A DNA stretch of 64,000 nucleotides, taken from the NCBI GenBank assembly GCA_030412945.1, contig JAUHJS010000001.1:635709-699708 (forward strand), read 5' to 3'. The translations under genes and the position numbers were made by a program. Positions 8,057-15,357 of this stretch are shown here, in pieces. Source of the DNA: Shiella aurantiaca (GTDB lineage Bacteria > Bacteroidota > Bacteroidia > Cytophagales > Cyclobacteriaceae). How positions within the stretch are numbered: the stretch's first letter is position 1; the number at the start of each line of letters is the position of its first letter. The notes beneath the pieces are model-generated. The model saw nothing but the letters and a program-made list of their open reading frames with translations, was not told where the DNA came from and made no database searches.

Positions 8057-8498
8057 ATACCTTATAGCTTGGGAATTCGGTAAGCAAATGAGGAGCGGCC
8101 TCCGGATGGATGGCATAACAGTAGTGTTGTAGGCCGTTGGTAAGAAATACAAACTCAGCCTTTAGGTGCATATTATACTGAAAAGCCTGCTCGAATACCG
8201 AGGCCTGAATACCTACCTCAGGTGCTTTGCATTCTACCAGCATAAAAAGCTCACCGCTTGAGCGGTACACCAAAATATCCGTCCGCTTGAGGCGCTGGTT
8301 TTGTGAATGTCCGGCTTCCATTTTTATAAGGGATTTAGGATAGCCCAAATGATGGATTAGGAAATGCACCACATGCTGGCGCACCCATTCTTCGGGCGTT
8401 AACACTAAATATTTCTTTCGTATCGCATCAAAAATGTGCAACTTATCTTCAATTTTACGAAGCGTGTACTCAAAATCCGGTAAATTCAACTGTTGCAT
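8055..8498 (-). CDS. Stand-alone type I restriction R-subunit N-terminal nuclease domain
   Basis: A 147-residue protein corresponding to the HSDR_N family, the PD-(D/E)XK nuclease domain that normally sits at the N terminus of type I restriction enzyme R subunits. Visible core: EEWVRQHVVHFLIHHLGYP, then RTDILVY with the metal-binding Asp and LVECKAP with the E-x-K pair (about residues 89-93), then FEQAFQYN. No helicase domain, specificity or methylase gene is nearby, so this is not a restriction system. I recall such single-domain proteins as common and conserved in Bacteroidota, with unknown role. Start ATG at 8498. The nuclease fold is supported by the intact D...ExK signature; activity is inferred. 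Confidence 0.82.
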   Translation of the reverse strand: MQQLNLPDFEYTLRKIEDKLHIFDAIRKKYLVLTPEEWVRQHVVHFLIHHLGYPKSLIKMEAGHSQNQRLKRTDILVYRSSGELFMLVECKAPEVGIQASVFEQAFQYNMHLKAEFVFLTNGLQHYCYAIHPEAAPHLLTEFPSYKV

Positions 8499-8563
8499 GG
8501 GGTGCTAAATTATCGCTTTTACCGATTAAATAACCCCAACACATCAAAAACTAAAAACGAATT

Positions 8564-9337
8564 ATGAAAAGCAAAAAAGAGATAGTAGACAACTGGCTAC
8601 CCCGCTACACAGGTGTTCCTTTAGAAGGATTCGGGGAATATATTTTGTTGACCAATTTTCAGAACTACGTAGAAATGTTTGCCGAGCGCTTCAATGTGCC
8701 CGTAAATGGATTCGGAAAACCCATGCAAACCGCCACCGCCAATAACATTACCATTATCAATTTTGGTATGGGAAGTGCCATGGCTGCTACCGTAATGGAC
8801 TTACTTTCCGCCATTGGCCCCAAAGCAGCCCTTTTTCTGGGTAAATGCGGAGGCCTTAAAAAGAAAGTACAATTAGGTGACTTGATTCTCCCTATCGCAG
8901 CCATCCGTGGCGAAGGTACCAGCAATGACTACATGCCACCTGAAATTCCGGCCCTACCCTCTTTCCGCTTGCAGCGTGCGGTTTCTTCCATGATTAAAAA
9001 ACATGCCCTCGACTATTGGACAGGTACCGTATACACTACCAACCGCAGAGTATGGGAGCATGATGAGAAATTTAAGAAATACCTTACTGAAATCCGTGCT
9101 ATGGGCATAGATATGGAAACAGCTACCATCTTCACCGTAGGCTTTGTCAATGACATCCCTCATGGAGCCCTTTTACTCGTTTCAGACAATCCTATGACTC
9201 CCGATGGAGTAAAAACAGAAGCCAGTGATAAAAAAGTCACGAGCCTGTTTGTGGAGAAACACCTAGAAATCGGTATCGATTCCCTTATGGAACTTATCAA
9301 TTCCGGTGAATCGGTGAAACACCTTCGTTTTGAGTAA
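8564..9337 (+). CDS. amn: AMP nucleosidase, short form
   Basis: A 257-residue member of the nucleoside phosphorylase superfamily, matching the short Bacteroidota AMP nucleosidase that hydrolyses AMP to adenine and ribose 5-phosphate. Recognisable segments are INFGMGSAMAATVMDLL, the LGKCGGLKKKVQLGDLI core (about 97-113), the TTNRRVWEHD segment, GIDMETATIF (the ribose-binding M-E motif) and LVSDNPMTPDGVKT. It lacks the N-terminal regulatory domain of the roughly 480-residue proteobacterial enzyme. It stands alone, divergent from the nuclease-domain gene, with its own terminator. A related phosphorylase activity cannot be excluded, but the motif set fits AMP nucleosidase best. Confidence 0.88.
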   Translation: MKSKKEIVDNWLPRYTGVPLEGFGEYILLTNFQNYVEMFAERFNVPVNGFGKPMQTATANNITIINFGMGSAMAATVMDLLSAIGPKAALFLGKCGGLKKKVQLGDLILPIAAIRGEGTSNDYMPPEIPALPSFRLQRAVSSMIKKHALDYWTGTVYTTNRRVWEHDEKFKKYLTEIRAMGIDMETATIFTVGFVNDIPHGALLLVSDNPMTPDGVKTEASDKKVTSLFVEKHLEIGIDSLMELINSGESVKHLRFE

Positions 9338-9359
9338 TCATTACCTCTAAACAAACATG

Positions 9360-9386
9360 AAAGGCGATTCCCCGGAGTCGCCTTTT
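9360..9386 (+). terminator. Terminator of amn
   Basis: Stem AAAGGCGA (9360-9367) and TCGCCTTT (9378-9385) enclose a loop containing TCCCCGGA, followed by T. Confidence 0.82.
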
Positions 9387-9472
9387 CTATTTAACCCTTC
9401 ATTTTGCCGATACTATAAATCTCCCTAAAGCCCTCCTTCCCTATGCTTAATTTGAAGGCAAATACCTTGCTT

Positions 9473-11107
9473 ATGAAATCTTATTCAACCCTACTATTAA
9501 CCGTTTTGTCCCTTGCCTTTTGGGGCTGCAACACTACTGAAAAAGTAGACCTGGTGGTGTACAATGCCAATGTGTATACCGTAAATGCTAATTTTGATAC
9601 GCAGGAGGCCTTTGCCGTGAAAGACGGAAAGTTTTTGGCTATTGGTAGCAATAAAGAGATAAAAGAAAAGTACAGTGCCGAGAAGATGGTTGATGCCGAA
9701 GGAAAGGTCGTTTTCCCCGGTTTTATCGATGGCCACGCCCACTTTGTTGGCTATGCTCAAAATCTCCTTCAGGCAGATTTGGTGGGTGCAGAAAGCTTCT
9801 CGGATATGGTAAATCGTGTTACCACTCACAGAAGTGCACATCCTGAAACCCAATGGATACTAGGCCGCGGGTGGGATCAGAACGATTGGCCCAACAAGGA
9901 ATTCCCTACCAAGGACACCTTGGATGCATTATTTCCCAATACTCCCGTATTTCTTACCCGTGTAGATGGCCATGCCGCATTAGTGAACCAAAAAGCACTG
10001 GACTTAGCCGGAATCACCGCAAGCACCGAACTACTTGGAGGTAAAGTATTAGTAGCCAATGGAAAGGCTACAGGTGTATTAATTGACAATGCCGTGACCT
10101 TGGTAGAGCAAATCATCCCTCCCCTGACTGATGCCGAATTGGTAGAAGCTTTGATGCAGGCACAAAAGAATTGCCATGCGGTGGGACTTACCTCTTTAGC
10201 TGATGCAGGATTGGACAAGCCCGTAATTGATTTATTAGACTCTTTACAGCAGGCTCAATTACTAAAAATGCGGATTTATGCCATGGTTACTCCATCGGAG
10301 GCCAATATGAACTATTATTTTACCCACGGTAAGTACAAAACCGATTTCCTGAATGTTCGCTCCTTCAAAGTGTATGGCGATGGCGCCTTGGGTTCACGTG
10401 GCGCTTGCTTACTAAAACCTTATCACGATGATGCCGACAATACCGGCTTCCTACTATTCAAGCCTGATGTGTATGAATCTTTAGCGAAGCAATTCTATAC
10501 CTATGGTTTTCAGATGAACACCCACTGTATTGGTGATTCCGCCAATCGGGTGATACTGGATATTTACGGGCGCCTTCTTCCTAAAGAAAACGACCTACGC
10601 TGGCGCATAGAACACGCCCAAGTGGTAGCCAAAGAAGAGGTGGGTAAATTCAAAGAATTCAATGTAATCCCTTCAATCCAGCCTACTCATGCTACTTCTG
10701 ACATGTACTGGGCGCCCGATCGCTTAGGAGAAGAAAGAATCAAAACGGCCTATGCCTATCAGGATCTGAAGCAAAGCAAAGGATTGGTAGCCTTGGGTAG
10801 CGATTTCCCCGTTGAACACATCAATCCGCTTTATGGATTTCACTCGGCTGTAGCCCGTAAAGATGCCAAAAACTGGCCGGAAGGTGGCTTTCAGAAAGAA
10901 AATGCCCTAAGCCGTGAAGACGCACTCCGCGGCATGACGATTTGGGCCGCATTTGCCCAATTTGAAGAACAAGAGAAGGGAAGCATAGAAGCTGGCAAAC
11001 TAGCCGACTTCGTAATTTTGGAGAAAAATATTATGGAAATCCCTGAGGAAGAAATCAGGGAAACACCCATCAAAGCTACATTTGTACAAGGAGAGCAGGT
11101 TTTTTAA
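9473..11107 (+). CDS. Amidohydrolase family lipoprotein (YtcJ-like)
   Basis: A metal-dependent hydrolase of the amidohydrolase_3 group, 544 residues from ATG 9473. That start gives a clean lipoprotein signal (MKSYSTLLLTVLSLAFWGC); an ATG at 9443 would add ten residues that spoil it. The barrel contains the metal motif GFIDGHAHF, HCIGD, RIEHAQ and the late Asp in LGSDFPVE. The beta-sandwich halves are at both ends (DLVVYNANVYTVNANF and GKLADFVILE). The substrate is unknown; relatives cleave N-acyl or cyclic amide bonds. Lipidation puts it in the cell envelope. It ends tail-to-tail with the MFS gene, sharing four bases. Confidence 0.88.
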   Translation: MKSYSTLLLTVLSLAFWGCNTTEKVDLVVYNANVYTVNANFDTQEAFAVKDGKFLAIGSNKEIKEKYSAEKMVDAEGKVVFPGFIDGHAHFVGYAQNLLQADLVGAESFSDMVNRVTTHRSAHPETQWILGRGWDQNDWPNKEFPTKDTLDALFPNTPVFLTRVDGHAALVNQKALDLAGITASTELLGGKVLVANGKATGVLIDNAVTLVEQIIPPLTDAELVEALMQAQKNCHAVGLTSLADAGLDKPVIDLLDSLQQAQLLKMRIYAMVTPSEANMNYYFTHGKYKTDFLNVRSFKVYGDGALGSRGACLLKPYHDDADNTGFLLFKPDVYESLAKQFYTYGFQMNTHCIGDSANRVILDIYGRLLPKENDLRWRIEHAQVVAKEEVGKFKEFNVIPSIQPTHATSDMYWAPDRLGEERIKTAYAYQDLKQSKGLVALGSDFPVEHINPLYGFHSAVARKDAKNWPEGGFQKENALSREDALRGMTIWAAFAQFEEQEKGSIEAGKLADFVILEKNIMEIPEEEIRETPIKATFVQGEQVF

Positions 11108-12417
11108 CCTGCTTCTTCTCCTTTTACCCTATCGTCAAAAGGAATATTTACCAATAGCAGAAAACCAATACCCACAATAAAGAAGAGCATTAAGCCCAGC
11201 GTGCTATTGCGCATATCGCCTGTAATCTGTTCAATGAAACCATAGCTAAACGTACCAAATACAATAGAAATATTGTAGGTAACATCATAAAAGCTGAAAT
11301 ATGAGGTATGGTCCATAGTATCGGCCGGAATAAGCTTAGAATAGGTGGAGCGTGATAAAGCCTGAATCCCACCCATGACCAAGCCTACCACAAAGGCCAA
11401 GGCATAAAATTGGAATTCGGTGGTAACCAAATAAGCAGCTAAGCACACAAATATCCAGATAAAAACCATCACCAAAAGTGAATAGCGATTCCCTTTCAGC
11501 TTCGAGAGATAGGCAAAGGCATACGAGCCGGCTATACCCACCAGCTGAATTATAAGGACAGTTAGTATGAGTTTATCACCCGGCATTTTTAACACCTTAT
11601 CACCAAAAGTAGCTGCCAAGTACATAACAGTCTGTACGCCTGCACTATAAAAGAAGAAGGCAACTAAATACTTTCTCAGAACAGGCAATCCTTTCAAGCT
11701 GGCAAACACCTTATTAATTTCCTGATAGCCTTTCCGTAGCCAATGGGTATCAGGTTTACGATTGAACACATTGTTGGGAAGGAAGTAAAAACTAATTTGC
11801 GAAAAGCCTATCCACCATAGCCCTACCAATAAAAAGCCGAAACGAGTAGCATCTCCCTTGGTGGCAAATCCGAAGAAATCGGGTACAGTAATTAAAGCAA
11901 GGTTCAATACAAGCAAGAAAATACTACCCAAATAGCCCAAAGCAAAGCCGCGGGCACTAAGCATATCGTAGCGATCGGGTGTGGCAATCACCGGAATAAA
12001 CGCATTATAAAAGACCAAACTTCCCGAGTAGCCTACACTAGCCAAAATAGCACAGATAATCCCCCACTCTACATTACTTCCATCAAAAAAATACAAGCCT
12101 ATGCAAGCCCCTGAGCCTATGTACATAAAGGCCTTCATAAACATCTTTTTCTTACCACTGTAATCAGCAATGCCTGAAAGTAAAGGACTGACAATGGCTA
12201 TCAAGAGAAAAGAAAAAGAAAGCGACCACGAGTACAAAACCGTATTTACGATTTCAATACCAAAGAAGCTGACTACATCGCTCCCCCCACCGCTGGTCAC
12301 ACTATTAAAATAGACTGGGAAAATAGTGGCGGTAATCACCAGATTATAGACCGAGTTGGCCCAATCATACATGCACCAAGCATTAATGATTTTATTATTG
12401 TTTATAATAGACGACAT
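11104..12417 (-). CDS. MFS transporter, UMF1 / Atg22-like family
   Basis: A 437-residue polytopic membrane protein. The opening INAWCMYDWANSVYNLVITATIFPVYF is the signature of the UMF1 (Atg22-like) branch of the major facilitator superfamily, whose yeast relative exports amino acids from the vacuole. About twelve hydrophobic segments can be read, with the charged loop DYSGKKKMFMK after TM2 and a long cytoplasmic loop near the middle. The substrate is unknown; amino acids are a guess. Its stop overlaps that of the convergent amidohydrolase (shared TTAA at 11104-11107). A terminator separates it from the exb operon upstream. Confidence 0.88.
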   Translation of the reverse strand: MSSIINNNKIINAWCMYDWANSVYNLVITATIFPVYFNSVTSGGGSDVVSFFGIEIVNTVLYSWSLSFSFLLIAIVSPLLSGIADYSGKKKMFMKAFMYIGSGACIGLYFFDGSNVEWGIICAILASVGYSGSLVFYNAFIPVIATPDRYDMLSARGFALGYLGSIFLLVLNLALITVPDFFGFATKGDATRFGFLLVGLWWIGFSQISFYFLPNNVFNRKPDTHWLRKGYQEINKVFASLKGLPVLRKYLVAFFFYSAGVQTVMYLAATFGDKVLKMPGDKLILTVLIIQLVGIAGSYAFAYLSKLKGNRYSLLVMVFIWIFVCLAAYLVTTEFQFYALAFVVGLVMGGIQALSRSTYSKLIPADTMDHTSYFSFYDVTYNISIVFGTFSYGFIEQITGDMRNSTLGLMLFFIVGIGFLLLVNIPFDDRVKGEEAG

Positions 12418-12433
12418 GTGAGAAGGATAATCA

Positions 12434-12470
12434 CAAAAAAAGGTCTTCCTCTTTGTGAGAAAGACCTTTC
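12434..12470 (-). terminator. Terminator of the exbB-exbD operon
   Basis: On the minus strand AAAGGTCTT (12469-12461) pairs with AAGACCTTT (12447-12439) across a 13-base loop, followed by a T-run (forward A 12435-12441). Confidence 0.85.
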
Positions 12471-12491
12471 AATATAATAATTAGCTAGCAA

Positions 12492-12962
12492 TTAAATATC
12501 TTCTGCTACTTTTTTAGGAGTAGAATACAAGATTTTACGTGCATTTGCTTCTTTCAATGACTGCTGAACATCGGTAACGATACCCATTTTAGCTTCACGG
12601 TCAATTTTCATCGACATGGTGATTTGGTCACGTTCCGCTTCACTTAGCTTATCTTTCTCTTGCGTTACGAAAAGAATGATATCTGAAGGCTGCACCAAGA
12701 TATCATTTACCTGAATACGTGGTTCAGAACCAAACAAATCAGTTTTCTTAGGCTTACCTATATAAATATAGCTCACCAAAGATTTCTTTTCGAGTTTACG
12801 CAATTGCTCCGCCTGAGGCAGTTTTTGCTCCACCAAAAGATCGGTTTCTCTCAACACGGTTGTCACCATGAAGAAGAAAAGGAGCATAAAGATAATATCC
12901 GGTAAGGCCGAAGTTGGAATCTCTTGGCTAGTATTAGCCGCTTTCTTTTTAAACTTTGACAT
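12492..12962 (-). CDS. exbD: ExbD/TolR-type energy transducer, second copy
   Basis: A 156-residue membrane protein of the ExbD/TolR family, last gene of a four-gene operon. A short basic N terminus (MSKFKKKAANTSQEIPTSALP) leads into one transmembrane helix (DIIFMLLFFFMVTTVL, about 22-38) that carries the conserved Asp needed for proton flow. The periplasmic part includes the EKLPQAEQ-like stretch and the repeated ITMSMKIDREAKMGIVTDV core. ExbB/ExbD pairs use the proton gradient to drive TonB or Tol systems. It lies 9 bases after the first exbD. Two non-identical ExbD proteins with one ExbB is the usual Bacteroidota arrangement; they may form a mixed dimer. Confidence 0.9.
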   Translation of the reverse strand: MSKFKKKAANTSQEIPTSALPDIIFMLLFFFMVTTVLRETDLLVEQKLPQAEQLRKLEKKSLVSYIYIGKPKKTDLFGSEPRIQVNDILVQPSDIILFVTQEKDKLSEAERDQITMSMKIDREAKMGIVTDVQQSLKEANARKILYSTPKKVAEDI

Positions 12963-12971
12963 ACGCTTACC

Positions 12972-13526
12972 TTAGTTTGTGGGTTCAGCAATTGAAATAT
13001 TCTTAGGGAAGTTCTCACGCGCCCTGTCGTAACGCTCCTTGTCTACCGGATTTTTTAAATCCAGCTCACGGAACTGATCGGCCGTTAAACCTACCCTCGC
13101 ACCATACATCTCGTTGTAGGAAGTTTCAAGAATGTCCAACACGGTAATGAACTTCTCATAGCTTGTTCCCCTATCAGCCTTCAATGAAATAATAGCATCT
13201 TTGGGGCTATCAGAAAGCTCTTTATTCTTACCATTGTTAAGAACAAACTCCTTCACTTTTCCCTTCAATTGAGAGATGTCATCCATAGGTTCATCCTCTA
13301 CAAGCATTTTGTCATTAGAGTTGATCAAAATCTTAAAGATGTTCCTTTGATTGAACTTAATATCTGGTGGTGGTTCATTTGGATCTGGCTTCGGTGGCAG
13401 CTGAAAAAGAATACCTTTATCCGAAGCGATCGTAGTGGTCACCAAGAAGAAGATCAAAAGCAAGAACGCAATGTCTGCCATTGAGCTTGAGTTGACCGTT
13501 GGATTCGCTCTTTGCTTTTTAGCCAT
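12972..13526 (-). CDS. exbD: ExbD/TolR-type energy transducer, first copy
   Basis: A 184-residue ExbD/TolR protein. The N terminus MAKKQRANPTVNSSSMADIAFLLLIFFLVTTTI holds the single transmembrane helix with the proton-relay Asp at residue 18. The periplasmic domain follows, with a proline-rich linker (PPKPDPNEPPPDIKFN, about 44-59) and the conserved AIISLKADRGTSYEKFITVLDIL segment. It differs from its downstream partner in length and linker, so the two are not a recent duplication. It begins 2 bases after the 109-residue membrane protein. Role: stator-side energy coupling at the inner membrane, with the ExbB encoded at 13890. Confidence 0.92.
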   Translation of the reverse strand: MAKKQRANPTVNSSSMADIAFLLLIFFLVTTTIASDKGILFQLPPKPDPNEPPPDIKFNQRNIFKILINSNDKMLVEDEPMDDISQLKGKVKEFVLNNGKNKELSDSPKDAIISLKADRGTSYEKFITVLDILETSYNEMYGARVGLTADQFRELDLKNPVDKERYDRARENFPKNISIAEPTN

Positions 13527-13528
13527 TG

Positions 13529-13858
13529 TTATTTAATCATTTTAACGATTTCTGTATATACGATACCTAAGATGGAACCTATACCCATTACGTACAAGGT
13601 AGTAAGAGTAGCCCCAATCACTTTGACACCGGTAGCAGTCAATTCAAATTTCTCAGCAATAGATGCTTGTACGTTGTCGCCTCTTGACACCAAAAAGGAA
13701 ATCAAAAACACGCCAAACAATACCGCTACACCTATTCCTGATTTTGCCAAGGTTTTTGGATTATCCATTGCTTTAACCAGTGGAAGCACAATTACGCTTA
13801 TCACAGAAACAGCAAATAGCAGATATCCAAAATATAATATAAAATCAAAAATATCCAT
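13529..13858 (-). CDS. Small three-helix membrane protein of the exb operon
   Basis: A 109-residue protein with three clear hydrophobic segments (about residues 5-26, 40-58 and 83-105), a short polar stretch with RGDNVQASIAEKFEL between the second and third, and a short lysine-containing C terminus. No catalytic motif is visible. It sits between exbB (31-base gap) and the first exbD (2-base gap), so it is co-transcribed with them and is probably an accessory subunit of the energiser. I recall a protein of this size at the same place in other Bacteroidota exb operons, but its role is not known to me. Confidence 0.82.
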   Translation of the reverse strand: MDIFDFILYFGYLLFAVSVISVIVLPLVKAMDNPKTLAKSGIGVAVLFGVFLISFLVSRGDNVQASIAEKFELTATGVKVIGATLTTLYVMGIGSILGIVYTEIVKMIK

Positions 13859-13889
13859 TCTGAATGTTATTTAATGGTACAACGATGTA

Positions 13890-14717
13890 TTACTTGCTCA
13901 AATTGTGCTTCACAAGAAGATCAACAAGAGAGATAGAAGCATCTTCCATGTCGTTTACAAGTGAATCAATTTTCACAACTAAGTAGTTGTAGAATACCTG
14001 AAGGATTACCGCTGCAATCAAACCAGCAATGGTAGTCAAAAGGGCCACTTTAATACCACCGGCTACTAGTGATGGAGAGATGTCACCCGCTGCTTCAATC
14101 GCATCGAAGGCACCCACCATACCAACTACCGTACCCATGAAACCAAGCATTGGAGCCAAAGAGATGAAAAGAGAGATCCAAACAAGACCTTTTTCTAAAC
14201 GACCCATTTCCACAGAACCATAAGCTACGATTGATTTCTCAACAATATCGATACCCTCTGACATACGCATCATACCTTGTGTGAAGATAGAAGCTACAGG
14301 TCCTCTGGTATTTTTTGTTACTTCTTTAGCTGCTTCAATACCACCGCTGGCAAGGGCATCTTCTACTTTGGCAAGTAGTTTTTGAGTATTTGTAGTAGAA
14401 AGGTTAAGAGTAATGATACGCTCAATTGCAATGGCCAATCCTAGAATCAAACAAAGCAATACAGGCGTCATCCATTCCCAACCACCTTCAATGAATTTTT
14501 CTTTGATAATTTGGTGGAAAGATTTTGCTTCCGCTTCCACGATTTCTTCTTCAACCGGTGCAGGTGCAGCTTCTTGAGCAGGCGCAGCCTCTTCAGCAGC
14601 CGTAGTATCCGCAGCAGCAGCTTCAGTAGAATCAGTTGATTCCTGAGCGAAAGAGTAAGTAGATTGTCCTAAGGTCAATACCCCGGCAAGCATTAAAAAG
14701 GCAAATAACTTTTTCAT
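13890..14717 (-). CDS. exbB: ExbB/TolQ/MotA proton channel protein
   Basis: A 275-residue inner-membrane protein of the ExbB/TolQ/MotA family, first gene of the operon exbB-109 aa-exbD-exbD. It has a cleavable signal (to about residue 24, FAQ), then a 35-residue Ala/Glu/Pro-rich linker (residues 28-62). The membrane core follows: TM1 near 82-100 (TPVLLCLILGLAIAIERI), a cytoplasmic region, and TM2/TM3 with the family motif LGFMGTVVGMVGAF (about 185-198). Extended N-terminal regions of this kind are common in Bacteroidota ExbB. It forms the pentameric channel around an ExbD dimer and powers TonB-type transport. No TonB gene is in the window. No clear -7 element was found upstream. Confidence 0.93.
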   Translation of the reverse strand: MKKLFAFLMLAGVLTLGQSTYSFAQESTDSTEAAAADTTAAEEAAPAQEAAPAPVEEEIVEAEAKSFHQIIKEKFIEGGWEWMTPVLLCLILGLAIAIERIITLNLSTTNTQKLLAKVEDALASGGIEAAKEVTKNTRGPVASIFTQGMMRMSEGIDIVEKSIVAYGSVEMGRLEKGLVWISLFISLAPMLGFMGTVVGMVGAFDAIEAAGDISPSLVAGGIKVALLTTIAGLIAAVILQVFYNYLVVKIDSLVNDMEDASISLVDLLVKHNLSK

Positions 14718-14873
14718 AATTTGTTTTAGTAGTTCAATTTTTAAATTAAAACAGCTGAAATTTATTGGTTTTGGTCAAGTTTTCAAAAAATGATTCAAAA
14801 GAAGGTTAAATATAAATCGCATTTACCTGAAAAGTTATACTTTTTCTATATAAATGGTTTATTTAAAACCTTA
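14718..14873. other. Short intergenic region between exbB and the tRNA-Ser remnant
   Basis: 156 bases, AT-rich, with no convincing gene or consensus promoter. Only a weak GGTTT/AAACC hairpin near 14856-14870 is seen. A small plus-strand reading frame starting at 14790 runs into the tRNA remnant and is not credible. Confidence 0.5.
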
Positions 14874-14942
14874 GCGGAGAGGGCGGGATTCTCCCACAGG
14901 GATTCTGCGAAGAACCTGCGATACCCTTTAGAAGTATACACA
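14874..14942 (-). pseudogene. Damaged copy of the 3' half of tRNA-Ser
   Basis: This stretch repeats the variable arm, T arm, acceptor strand and discriminator of the intact tRNA-Ser at 15197-15284, in the same orientation. Bases 14874-14891 are identical to 15196-15213 (18 of 18). Bases 14912-14942 match 15214-15244 at 29 of 31. Between them a 20-base insertion (14892-14911) splits the T-loop, so this copy cannot form a tRNA. It has no anticodon arm. It begins 8 bases beyond the stop codon of the GIY-YIG gene. This is the pattern expected of the displaced 3' half left when an element integrates in a tRNA gene. Confidence 0.85.
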
Positions 14943-14949
14943 ATTCAAT

Positions 14950-15195
14950 TCACAAAATGCCTTGCGACTTCAACCACTGCCTGCCTTCGATGGTTTTGAA
15001 AAACATCTCACGCTGGTAAGCCTCCGAACGGCTCGCAAACTCCTCAACATAATGTAATTCCCAAGGCCTTCTGCCCTTTGTATATCGTACGCGCCCTTTA
15101 TTATGCTCTGCCAAACGTTTTTCTATATCGGCTGTGCTTCCATAATAAAAGGTGCCGTGGCTTTCACTTATCAAAATATAAGCAAAGAACTTCAT
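14950..15195 (-). CDS. Small GIY-YIG nuclease next to tRNA-Ser
   Basis: An 81-residue single-domain GIY-YIG nuclease. The start is ATG at 15195, giving MKFFAYILIS; the frame stays open through the tRNA gene to 15270, but that part only translates tRNA sequence (the tell-tale GFESRPLR) and is not protein. Motifs: Y6 of the GIY half, FYYGST (16-21) for YIG, catalytic R27 in EKRLAEHN, and the late Glu in SEAYQREMFF. These small COG2827-like proteins have no known DNA-binding domain, and their role is unsettled. The ATG follows the last tRNA base by one nucleotide, so expression probably depends on tRNA processing. The C terminus ends WLKSQGIL just before the damaged tRNA copy. Confidence 0.88.
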   Translation of the reverse strand: MKFFAYILISESHGTFYYGSTADIEKRLAEHNKGRVRYTKGRRPWELHYVEEFASRSEAYQREMFFKTIEGRQWLKSQGIL

Positions 15196-15196
15196 G

Positions 15197-15284
15197 CGGA
15201 GAGGGCGGGATTCGAACCCGCGATACCCTTTAGAGGTATACACACTTTCCAGGCGTGCTCCTTCAACCACTCGGACACCTCTCC
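15197..15284 (-). tRNA. tRNA-Ser (anticodon GGA)
   Basis: 88 bases form a complete class II tRNA. The acceptor is GGAGAGG/CCTCTCC with discriminator G. The D arm contains GAGTGGTTGAAGG. The anticodon stem is CACGC/GTGTG with loop CTGGAAA (anticodon GGA at 15250-15248), reading UCC and UCU. The long variable arm is TATACC/GGGTAT, and the T arm is GCGGG-TTCGAAT-CCCGC. CCA is not encoded. It lies 73 bases downstream of ansA and directly abuts the GIY-YIG gene. Confidence 0.96.
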
Positions 15285-15357
15285 CTAGCTTTTAATCTTG
15301 TTAAAAGCGCCACAAATAAATTAAGAAAATTGGGCGTATGCAAATAATACTAGATTT

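Larger units (their letters stand above)
14874..15196 (-). mobile_element. Putative minimal GIY-YIG element integrated at tRNA-Ser
   Basis: A unit of about 322 bp bounded by direct repeats of the tRNA-Ser 3' half: the intact gene on one side (15196-15244) and the damaged copy on the other (14874-14942). Its only coding content is the 81-residue GIY-YIG nuclease at 14950-15195. No recombinase or transposase is present. The layout matches tRNA-targeted integration, or a homing-type insertion that restores the target gene. The interpretation is inference; the repeats and the gene are seen directly. Confidence 0.6.

Noticed and set aside
14790..14999. Plus-strand frame of 69 codons through the tRNA remnant
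   Set aside because: Contains antisense tRNA translation (AERAGF), has no family and overlaps the nuclease 3' end.
15196..15270. N-terminal extension of the GIY-YIG protein (MVEGARLE... GFESRPLR)
   Set aside because: It is a translation of the tRNA-Ser gene itself; the protein starts at ATG 15195.
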